Assembly: GCA_049521915.1 (NCBI GenBank)
Contig: JBEKOI010000213.1
Coordinates: 1 to 7,205 of the forward strand
From: Bog-756 sp049521915
GTDB taxonomy: Bacteria; Actinomycetota; Acidimicrobiia; Acidimicrobiales; RAAP-2
DNA: 7,205 bases
Reading direction: 5' to 3'
The translations under genes and the position numbers were made by a program. Under the pieces are notes generated by a model. The model was not told the origin of the DNA. It worked only from the letters and a program-made list of their open reading frames with translations, and did no database searches. Below, piece by piece: positions 1-5,054 of this stretch; the first letter of the stretch is position 1; every line of letters begins with the position of its first letter.

Positions 1-1
1 C

Positions 2-349
2 CAGATGCTGCTCCGGGTGACCCGCATGCCCATGGTGCTGCACAGCACACCCATCCCCGAGGGCGACCGGGTGCTGCTGCTGGTCGGGTCGGCCAATCGT
101 GATGAAGCCGTCTTCCCCGAGGCCGACCGCTACGACCTCGACCGTGACACCGGTCGACTGGTCAGCTTCGGCAGTGGGCGACACTTCTGCATGGGCGCCC
201 CGCTGGCCCGGCTCGAGGCCCGTATCGCGCTGTCGGAACTGGTCGGGCGGGTCGCCACCTACGACGTCGACCCCGACGGCATCGAGCGTGTCCACTCGAT
301 CAACGTGCGCGGCCTGGCCGCGCTCCCGACCGTGGTCACTCTGCGCTGA
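2..349 (+). CDS. cyp123: Cytochrome P450, C-terminal part (CYP123-like), cut by window start
   Basis: This is the last ~115 residues of a cytochrome P450 monooxygenase; the N-terminal two thirds, including the I helix and ExxR, lie upstream. The frame is open from base 2, so the ATG at 5 is internal. The haem-binding signature FxxGxxxCxG is present as FGSGRHFCMG, with the thiolate cysteine encoded at 188-190, followed by the L-helix (APLARLEARIAL). The stretch before it (IPEG...LLLVGSANRD...F) is the usual beta-sheet/meander region. As remembered, the tail ERVHSINVRG...LP closely resembles M. tuberculosis CYP123 (Rv0766c), which also precedes an SDR and cyp51. It is probably a soluble cytoplasmic monooxygenase served by the ferredoxin encoded four genes along. 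The substrate is unknown, including for mycobacterial CYP123. Its TGA overlaps the next ATG by one base (TGATG). The P450 assignment is near certain; the CYP123 subfamily rests on memory and synteny. Confidence 0.93.
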   Translation, partial: QMLLRVTRMPMVLHSTPIPEGDRVLLLVGSANRDEAVFPEADRYDLDRDTGRLVSFGSGRHFCMGAPLARLEARIALSELVGRVATYDVDPDGIERVHSINVRGLAALPTVVTLR

Positions 350-1194
350 TGCCCCGCTTCGAGCCCAATCCCGAGCGCCGGCCGGCCATCGTCACCGGTG
401 CGTCGTCGGGTATCGGCCAGGCCACGGCCGAGGCACTGGCCGCACTCGGCCATCCGGTGGCGCTCGGGGCACGTCGGGTGGACGAGTGCGAGGACACCGC
501 GGCCGCCATCCGGTCCGAGGGCGGCGAAGCGGTCGCCATCCACCTCGACCTGGCCGACGCCGATTCGGTGGACCAGTTCGCCAAGTCGGCCATGGCCGTC
601 CTCGGGGCCGTGGAGATCGTGGTGTCGAACGCCGCCCTCAACATCGCCGGGGCGGTGCTCGACACCGACTCGGAGGCGTTCGACGGCGTCCTCCGGGTCA
701 ACCTCAGCGGAACCCATCGCCTGGTCCGCGCCCTGGTGCCGGGGATGACGGCCAGGCGGCGCGGCGACATCGTCTTTGTGACCTCGGATGTGGCCGAACG
801 ACCGAGGCCGTCCATGGCTGCCTACGTGACCTCCAAGTGGGGGCTGGAAGGCTACGTGCACTCCCTGCAGATGGAGCTCGAGGGGACCGGCGTGCGGGCC
901 ACCATCGTGCGGCCCGGGCCGACGATGACCGGCATGGGCATGGACTGGGACCCCGACGTCACCGGCCGGGTCATCGAGCAGTGGGCGGAATGGGGTTTCG
1001 CCCGCCACTCCAACTTCATGCGGCCCGCCGGCGTGGCCCAGGCCATCGCCGCCGTCGTGGGCCTGCCCCGCGGCACCCACGCCACCATCATCGAACTCCA
1101 ACCCGAAGCACCGCTCCGCACCGACTCGAATGACACCCACCCGAATGACACCCACCCGAATGACACCCACCCGAATGACGAGGTACGACCATGA
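349..1194 (+). CDS. Short-chain dehydrogenase/reductase (Rv0765c-like) with repeat-derived tail
   Basis: A 281-residue classical SDR, expected to interconvert a hydroxyl and a ketone using NAD(P)H in the cytoplasm. The Rossmann glycine motif TGASSGIG is at residues 16-23. Arg42-Arg43 after strand 2 suggests NADP(H). Asp67 contacts adenine. The catalytic tetrad is Asn118, Ser146, Tyr159 and Lys163 (YVTSK), and a PG turn is at 189-190. The usual NNAG motif is degenerate here (SNAA, 93-96). The opening RFEPxPERRPA and the ELQPEAPL near the C-terminus resemble, from memory, Rv0765c of M. tuberculosis, the gene immediately before cyp51 there. After that conserved end the protein carries about 20 extra residues with three NDTHP units, encoded by a 15-bp tandem repeat. 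The ATG at 349 overlaps the P450 stop and has no Shine-Dalgarno site, so coupled translation is likely. Its stop overlaps the cyp51 start (ATGA). Substrate is unknown; a sterol or triterpenoid intermediate is an inference from the neighbours. Confidence 0.95.
   Translation: MPRFEPNPERRPAIVTGASSGIGQATAEALAALGHPVALGARRVDECEDTAAAIRSEGGEAVAIHLDLADADSVDQFAKSAMAVLGAVEIVVSNAALNIAGAVLDTDSEAFDGVLRVNLSGTHRLVRALVPGMTARRRGDIVFVTSDVAERPRPSMAAYVTSKWGLEGYVHSLQMELEGTGVRATIVRPGPTMTGMGMDWDPDVTGRVIEQWAEWGFARHSNFMRPAGVAQAIAAVVGLPRGTHATIIELQPEAPLRTDSNDTHPNDTHPNDTHPNDEVRP
1127..1179 (+). repeat. 15-bp tandem repeat, about 3.5 copies, at the SDR/cyp51 junction
   Basis: Three perfect copies of CGAATGACACCCACC occupy 1127-1141, 1142-1156 and 1157-1171. 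A partial fourth (CGAATGAC) ends at 1179, where the sequence diverges into the cyp51 ribosome binding site. The unit length is a multiple of three, so copy-number change would keep the SDR frame and only lengthen or shorten its NDTHP tail. Perfect identity between units suggests recent slippage or expansion. The array ends 11 bases before the cyp51 ATG, next to its GAGGT box. Confidence 0.95.
1180..1184 (+). promoter_or_regulatory. Ribosome binding site for cyp51
   Basis: GAGGT lies six bases before the ATG at 1191 and matches the anti-Shine-Dalgarno core. It fixes the cyp51 start and lies inside the SDR coding sequence, immediately after the tandem repeat. Confidence 0.7.
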
Positions 1195-2588
1195 CGACCG
1201 CGCTGGACCACAAGCTGCCACCACGGGTCTCCGGTGGCGAGGACGAGAACGGGCACCTCGAGGAGTTGCGGGTCGATCCGATCGCGCTCATGAACCGGGT
1301 CCGGGCCGAGTGCGGCGACGTGGGCGTCTTCCGCCTGGCCCAGCGCGACGTGGTCCTGATGACCGGAGCGGGGGCCAACGAGTACTTCTTCCGTGCCCCC
1401 GAGGAGATCCTCGACCAGGCCGAGGCCTACCCGTTCATGACCCCGGTGTTCGGTGAAGGGGTGGTCTTCGACGCCCCGCCCGAACGCCGGCGGGAGATGC
1501 TCCACAACCAGGCCCTGCGGGACAAGTTCATGCGGGGTCATGCCGCCACCATCGCCGACGAGGTCGAGCACATGGTGGCCGGTTGGGCCGACGAGGGCGA
1601 GATCGACCTGCTCGACTGGTTCGCCGAGCTGACCATCTACACGTCGTCGGCCTGCCTGATCGGGAAACGGTTCCGCAACGAGTTGGACAAGCGTTTCGCC
1701 GAGCTCTACCACGACCTCGAGCAGGGCACGGACGCCATCGCCTACGTCGACCCCTACGCCCCCATCGAGAGCTTCCGGCGCCGGGACGCGGCCCGCCGGG
1801 GGCTGGTCGAGCTGGTCGAGGGGATCATGAAGAAGCGAGCCGCCACTCCCCCTTCGGACGACGAGGATCGTGATCTGCTCGATGTGCTCATGTCGGTCAG
1901 CAACGAGGACGGGTCACCGCGGTTTCTGGCCGACGAGGTGACCGGCATGTTCATCTCGATGATGTTCGCCGGTCACCACACCACCTCGGGCACCGCGGCA
2001 TGGACCCTCATCGAACTGCTCCGGCACCCGGCCGAGCTCCGGGCGGTGGACGACGAGCTGGCCGAGCTGTACGCCGGCGGGGCCGAGGTCAGCTACCAGG
2101 CCCTGCGGGAGATGCCCCACCTCGAGTCGGCCGTCAAAGAGGCCCTGCGGCTGCATCCTCCGTTGATCCTCCTCCTCCGGGTGGCCAAGGAGGACATCGA
2201 GGTCGACGGCTTCACCATCACCGCCGGCCAGATGGTCGGGACCAGTCCGGCGGTGTCCAACCGGATCGCCGAGGACTTCCCCGACCCCGACTCGTTCCAA
2301 CCCGAGCGCTACATCCAGCCGCGGGAGGAGGACCGGTCCAACCCGTGGACCTGGATCCCCTTCGGCGCCGGCCGCCACCGGTGTGTGGGCGCGGCCTTCG
2401 CCATGATGCAGTTGAAGGCCATCTTCTCGGTGCTCCTCCTGGACTGGGAGTTCGAGCTCGCCCAACCCTCAGAGACGTACCGGAACGATCACTCGAAGAT
2501 GGTGGTCCAGCTCCAGCAGCCCTGCGTGGTGCGGTACCGGCGCAAGAGCGCACGGACACCGGCCGCATCCGGCCGGCCGGCACCTTGA
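1191..2588 (+). CDS. cyp51: Sterol 14-alpha-demethylase, cytochrome P450 CYP51
   Basis: A complete 465-residue soluble P450 that is recognisably CYP51. Family members remove the 14-alpha-methyl group of sterols in three successive oxidations. From memory it follows M. tuberculosis CYP51 (Rv0764c, 451 aa) almost throughout. The N-terminus PRVSGGxDExGHLEE is shared, and the B-C region AYPFMTPVFGEG (79-90) has Tyr80, Phe82, Met83 and Phe87 at the substrate/azole pocket. The I-helix AGHHTTSGT (260-268) has the proton-relay His263-Thr264. ExxR is Glu317-Arg320, PERY is 371-374, and the haem loop FGAGRHRCVG (391-400) has Cys398 as ligand. There is no N-terminal membrane anchor, as is usual for bacterial CYP51. 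The last ~14 residues (Arg/Ala/Pro-rich) extend past the usual VRYRR ending. Start is fixed by GAGGT and the ATGA overlap with the SDR. Its TGA overlaps the ferredoxin ATG. The family is very sure. The physiological substrate is not, because mycobacteria carrying this block lack a known sterol synthesis pathway. Confidence 0.97.
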   Translation: MTTALDHKLPPRVSGGEDENGHLEELRVDPIALMNRVRAECGDVGVFRLAQRDVVLMTGAGANEYFFRAPEEILDQAEAYPFMTPVFGEGVVFDAPPERRREMLHNQALRDKFMRGHAATIADEVEHMVAGWADEGEIDLLDWFAELTIYTSSACLIGKRFRNELDKRFAELYHDLEQGTDAIAYVDPYAPIESFRRRDAARRGLVELVEGIMKKRAATPPSDDEDRDLLDVLMSVSNEDGSPRFLADEVTGMFISMMFAGHHTTSGTAAWTLIELLRHPAELRAVDDELAELYAGGAEVSYQALREMPHLESAVKEALRLHPPLILLLRVAKEDIEVDGFTITAGQMVGTSPAVSNRIAEDFPDPDSFQPERYIQPREEDRSNPWTWIPFGAGRHRCVGAAFAMMQLKAIFSVLLLDWEFELAQPSETYRNDHSKMVVQLQQPCVVRYRRKSARTPAASGRPAP

Positions 2589-2785
2589 TGCGGGTCTCGG
2601 TGGACCTCGACCTGTGCCAGGGTCACGGTGTCTGCGAGTCGGAGGCGCCCAGCGTCTTCGAGCTGGGCAAGCAGGCCAAGGTCACCATCCTCGAGGACAG
2701 ACCCGACGAGGGGCGGCGCACCGAGGTCGAGGCCGCCGTCCGCTTCTGCCCGACGTCCGCACTTCACATCACCGAAGAGGAGTAA
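2588..2785 (+). CDS. fdx: Small [3Fe-4S] ferredoxin, P450 redox partner
   Basis: A 65-residue acidic ferredoxin that carries single electrons from a reductase to P450s. The cluster motif is CxxHxxC...CP, with Cys10, His13 in place of the fourth cysteine, Cys16, and Cys54-Pro55. This is the pattern of P450-associated [3Fe-4S] ferredoxins such as Rv0763c of M. tuberculosis (68 aa, also directly after cyp51). The start ATG overlaps the cyp51 stop by one base (TGATG) and there is no Shine-Dalgarno site, so it is probably translated by coupling to cyp51, which would keep the two partners in proportion. Position and family point to CYP51 as the main client, and the upstream CYP123-like P450 could share it. 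No ferredoxin reductase is encoded in the window. A longer in-frame extension upstream would lie entirely within cyp51 and is rejected because the family starts at MRVxVDxxLC. Confidence 0.95.
   Translation: MRVSVDLDLCQGHGVCESEAPSVFELGKQAKVTILEDRPDEGRRTEVEAAVRFCPTSALHITEEE
2777..2782 (+). promoter_or_regulatory. Ribosome binding site for the NTF2-like gene
   Basis: GAGGAG sits seven bases upstream of the ATG at 2790 and overlaps the last codons of the ferredoxin gene. It is a strong site and decides the start MPKFPRSELEE. Confidence 0.75.
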
Positions 2786-2789
2786 AGCC

Positions 2790-3350
2790 ATGCCGAAATT
2801 CCCCCGAAGCGAGCTCGAAGAGATGATGCAGCGGTGGATCGACATCAACAAGCGTTGCGAGGAGCACCTCGACTGGACGCCGATGGCCGACATGTACACC
2901 GAGGATGCCACCTACGGCTGGAACGTCGGGCCGAACGACGAGTTCATGGCCGTCGGCCGGGACGAGATACGCGAGTACGCGCTCGGCTACGAGATGGAAG
3001 GGTTGGGTGGCTGGACCTACCCCTACAAACGGGTGCTCATCGACGACGCCCAGGGGGAGATCCTCGGCCTGTGGAAGCAGGTGGCCGACGCCACCCGGGC
3101 GGACGGGAGCCACTACGAGATCGCCGGGCTGGGCGGGAGCTGGTTCCGCTATGCCGGAGACTTCCAGTGGAGCTGGCAGCGGGACTTCTTCGACGTGGGC
3201 AACGCCACGGCCACCTACTTCGAGATGATCAAGGCGGAGGCACTCACCCCGGGGATGCAGAAACGGCTCGAGAAAGCCGCCTCCGGCCAGCGGCAGCCCG
3301 GCCACTACCGGGTCGGCCAGGCCCCGGTGGGCCTGTGGGACGGGGTGTGA
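2790..3350 (+). CDS. NTF2-like (SnoaL/ketosteroid-isomerase fold) protein, function unknown
   Basis: A 186-residue cytoplasmic protein with no signal peptide or membrane segment. The first ~145 residues look like the NTF2-like cone fold. An N-terminal amphipathic helix (about 8-27) leads into DWTPMADMYTEDATYGW (28-44), the typical helix-to-strand segment lining the pocket. Aromatic-rich strands follow (GLWKQVAD near 93-100, SWFRYAGDFQWSWQRDFFDV near 117-136). The pocket is rich in Trp and Tyr, which suits a flat hydrophobic ligand, but I cannot assign catalytic residues. The last ~36 residues form a basic, Pro/Gly-containing tail outside the fold. The gene starts four bases after the ferredoxin stop and is the last member of the operon. 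M. tuberculosis has a conserved hypothetical (Rv0762c, about 181 aa) at the same place, which may be the orthologue; I have not aligned them. Isomerase, hydratase or ligand-binding roles on the P450 product are all possible. Confidence 0.88.
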   Translation: MPKFPRSELEEMMQRWIDINKRCEEHLDWTPMADMYTEDATYGWNVGPNDEFMAVGRDEIREYALGYEMEGLGGWTYPYKRVLIDDAQGEILGLWKQVADATRADGSHYEIAGLGGSWFRYAGDFQWSWQRDFFDVGNATATYFEMIKAEALTPGMQKRLEKAASGQRQPGHYRVGQAPVGLWDGV

Positions 3351-3425
3351 CCGGGGCCGCGCTCCCGTTCACCCGGCCCGACGAGTCATCCCTCGACGGA
3401 TGTTCCGCCCTTGCCGTCCGGGGCT

Positions 3426-3455
3426 TCCCCGACCGGGGACCGACCCACGGGTGGG
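3426..3455. terminator. Possible bidirectional terminator hairpins between convergent genes
   Basis: The 112-bp gap between the operon end and the convergent hydrolase holds two adjacent small GC hairpins: TCCCC-gacc-GGGGA (3426-3439) and CCCA-cggg-TGGG (3444-3455). There is no T-tract on either side, so this would be a non-canonical high-GC terminator. The stems are short and similar ones arise by chance at this GC content; support is mostly positional. Confidence 0.3.
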
Positions 3456-3462
3456 CCGGGGA

Positions 3463-4551
3463 TCAGCCGCTTCCGGGGTGGAAGGCCCCGATCACCCGGG
3501 TCCGCCACTCCTTGACGTCCTCGGAGTGGTTGGCATCGGTGCGTCCCATCCGGACCAGGACCAGGTCGAGGTCTGGGCAGATGTCGATGTACTGGCCCTC
3601 GTGCCCGGCGGCCCAGAACGTCCCCCGTCCGTCCTCCCGGGTCCACCAGTGCGAGCCGTAGTAGTCGCCGCCGTCGGGGTCGACCGAGCGCGGCCCGCGC
3701 CCGTGGTCCACCCACCCCTCGGGCAGCAACCGCCCGTCCTCCCATCTCCCGTCACGGAGGTACAGCAGGCCGAACCGGGCGAAGTCGCGGGCGGTGGCGT
3801 AGACGTAGGACGCCGCCACCCAGGTTCCTGCGTCGTCGAGGGTGACGGTGGCCGAAGTCATGCCGAGCGGGCCGAACAGCCGGCGGGCGAGGAACCGGCG
3901 GTAGGCATCGCCCGGGCCCACGGTACGGGCCACGATGCCCGAGATGATGTTGCTGGTCCCGCTCGAGTAGTTGAACCTGGTGCCCGGGGGTGCGGCCGGC
4001 GGCCGGTCGGCGGCGAACGCGGCCATGTCGTCGTTGCCCCGGCCGAAGAGCATCTGCAGGACATCGGAGGTCTCGGCGTCGTCGTACTCCTCCACGAAGT
4101 CGAGCCCGTCACGCATCTCGAGCAGCTGTTGCAGCGTGATCTCACCACGGGGGTCGCCCGGTGCCTGCCAAGCAGGTACCGGTGCCGGGTCATCGAGCAC
4201 CAGTCTCTCCTCGGCCACCAGCATGCCCACCACGGCGTGGAGCATGGACTTGGCCATCGACCACGACAGCAGTGGGGTCTCCCCCACCACCGGCTTGCCC
4301 GGCTTGTCCCACTGGGGCAGGAGGCCCCCGTAGCGCTCGAACACCAACCGGCCGTGGTGGATGATCACCACCGCATAGGTCTGGTGCAGCGGACCCGCGG
4401 GGTCGAAGGCCTCGGCCATCAGGTCGTCGAGATCGACCCGGTCGGGCAGCCCACCGACCGACCACACCGCCGTCGGCCACGGCACCCGGTCGCCTTGTGC
4501 AGGGAGCCGGTGCAAGGGTGTGGCGATGGGACGGGTGTCGGTCACGGCCAT
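3463..4551 (-). CDS. Serine hydrolase, beta-lactamase/6-aminohexanoate-dimer-hydrolase type
   Basis: A 362-residue hydrolase of the penicillin-binding/class C beta-lactamase fold. The nucleophile motif SxxK is Ser98-Met-Ala-Lys101 (in LLSWSMAKSML). The second motif is Tyr195-Ser-Ser197 (FNYSSGTSN). The KTG-equivalent is AGHEGQ (315-320) with His316-Glu-Gly318, the pattern of NylB-like carboxyl and amide hydrolases rather than true beta-lactamases. No signal peptide is visible, so a cytoplasmic esterase, amidase or peptidase is more likely than a secreted beta-lactamase. The substrate cannot be told. The frame stays open upstream to 4782, but that part lies antisense to the VOC gene and lacks family features. 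I chose ATG at 4551 (MAVTDTRP); a GTG two codons later is a possible alternative, and neither has a clear Shine-Dalgarno site. It faces the P450 operon convergently and is divergent from the VOC gene with 42 bp between starts. Confidence 0.92.
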   Translation of the reverse strand: MAVTDTRPIATPLHRLPAQGDRVPWPTAVWSVGGLPDRVDLDDLMAEAFDPAGPLHQTYAVVIIHHGRLVFERYGGLLPQWDKPGKPVVGETPLLSWSMAKSMLHAVVGMLVAEERLVLDDPAPVPAWQAPGDPRGEITLQQLLEMRDGLDFVEEYDDAETSDVLQMLFGRGNDDMAAFAADRPPAAPPGTRFNYSSGTSNIISGIVARTVGPGDAYRRFLARRLFGPLGMTSATVTLDDAGTWVAASYVYATARDFARFGLLYLRDGRWEDGRLLPEGWVDHGRGPRSVDPDGGDYYGSHWWTREDGRGTFWAAGHEGQYIDICPDLDLVLVRMGRTDANHSEDVKEWRTRVIGAFHPGSG

Positions 4552-4580
4552 CCAGCATCGCGCAAGCCCGTCCGGTCTGG

Positions 4581-4586
4581 CAGGCT
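4581..4586 (+). promoter_or_regulatory. Candidate -10 element of a leaderless VOC transcript
   Basis: CAGGCT ends seven bases before the GTG start at 4594. The 16 bases CAGGCTGTGGGTCGTG match the TAGGTTGTGCGCCGTG at 5608-5623 at 12 positions, and no Shine-Dalgarno site precedes the GTG. Hexamer spacing and the missing ribosome binding site suggest transcription starts at or next to the start codon. The first base deviates from TAnnnT, so confidence is low. Confidence 0.3.
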
Positions 4587-4593
4587 GTGGGTC

Positions 4594-4965
4594 GTGATCG
4601 ACCACCTCTCCATCCAGTGCTCCGATACCGCGGCCAGCGCCGCCTTCTACGACGCCGTGCTGGCCCCGCTCGGGTCCGGGCGGGCCATGGAGTTCGGTGG
4701 GGCCATCGGGTTCGGGCCACCCGGCGCGCCCGGGTTCTGGATCGGACCGCACACGACGGGCCAGGGGTTCCGTGAGTCCCACATCGCCTTCGCCTCACCC
4801 GACCGGGCCGGGGTTCGGGCCTTCTTCCAGGCCGCCACCGCCCTGGGGGCGGACGTCCTGCACGAGCCCCGGCTGTGGCCCGAATACCACCCCGACTACT
4901 ACGGCGCTTTTGTCCGCGACCCCGACGGCAACAACGTCGAGGCCGTCTGCCACGCCCACGAGTAG
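4594..4965 (+). CDS. Glyoxalase/VOC-superfamily metalloprotein
   Basis: A 123-residue single-module vicinal-oxygen-chelate protein of paired beta-alpha-beta-beta-beta units. The putative metal ligands are in the usual places: His4 (MIDHLSIQ), His63 (SHIAF) and Glu116 (DPDGNNVEAV). The DPDGNxxE ending is characteristic of small glyoxalase/bleomycin-resistance-like proteins. The fold dimerises to form the active site. Activity could be lactoylglutathione-lyase-like, epimerase, dioxygenase or sequestration of a small molecule; nothing here decides. The start is GTG at 4594, because the family begins M-I-D-H and the upstream in-frame sequence is antisense to the hydrolase. There is no Shine-Dalgarno site. 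It is divergent from the hydrolase with a 42-bp gap that must hold the promoters of both genes. Confidence 0.92.
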   Translation: MIDHLSIQCSDTAASAAFYDAVLAPLGSGRAMEFGGAIGFGPPGAPGFWIGPHTTGQGFRESHIAFASPDRAGVRAFFQAATALGADVLHEPRLWPEYHPDYYGAFVRDPDGNNVEAVCHAHE

Positions 4966-5040
4966 CGCCGCTGGCGGTTCGTCGGCGGGGACGGCCCTCG
5001 CACCGCCGGAACGGGGGATCGGTCGGGCCGCCGTCCGGAT

Positions 5041-5054
5041 GGCACAATCGTGCC
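5041..5054 (+). promoter_or_regulatory. Inverted repeat abutting the DinB-like start codon
   Basis: GGCAC-aatc-GTGCC ends at the base before the ATG at 5055, leaving no room for a Shine-Dalgarno site. It includes CACAAT (5043-5048), a possible -10 hexamer six bases before the ATG, so the gene may be leaderless with its -10 inside a dyad. Such a dyad could be a repressor operator. The five-base arms are short, so chance is not excluded. Confidence 0.35.

Noticed and set aside
99..1133. Plus-strand open frame of 344 codons across the P450 end and SDR.
   Set aside because: Arg/Pro/Gly/His-rich shadow of two well-supported genes in another frame.
1127..1179. Tandem repeat as a CRISPR array, iterons or operator cluster.
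   Set aside because: The units are contiguous with no spacers, in frame inside a gene, and lack dyad symmetry. A simple tandem duplication explains it.
259..1712. Minus-strand open frames opposite the SDR and the start of cyp51, containing VIRVG and FGWVS repeats.
   Set aside because: The peptide repeats are just the 15-bp tandem repeat read backwards. No start signals or domains are seen, and both plus-strand genes are certain.
3400..4593. Long plus-strand open frame running in phase into the VOC gene, suggesting a ~520-residue fusion protein.
   Set aside because: It is antisense to the hydrolase with intact SxxK and family motifs. The extension has no domain character, and the VOC fold begins exactly at the GTG at 4594.
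4552..4782. 77-residue N-terminal extension of the minus-strand hydrolase.
   Set aside because: It lies antisense to the VOC gene, is low-complexity and Gly/Pro-rich, and is not part of the hydrolase family. No signal peptide is gained.
4973..5036. Inverted repeats (GGCGGT/ACCGCC and GGACGGC/GCCGTCC) in the gap between the VOC and DinB-like genes.
   Set aside because: Long loops, crossing pairings and high GC make these weak; I could not support a terminator or riboswitch.
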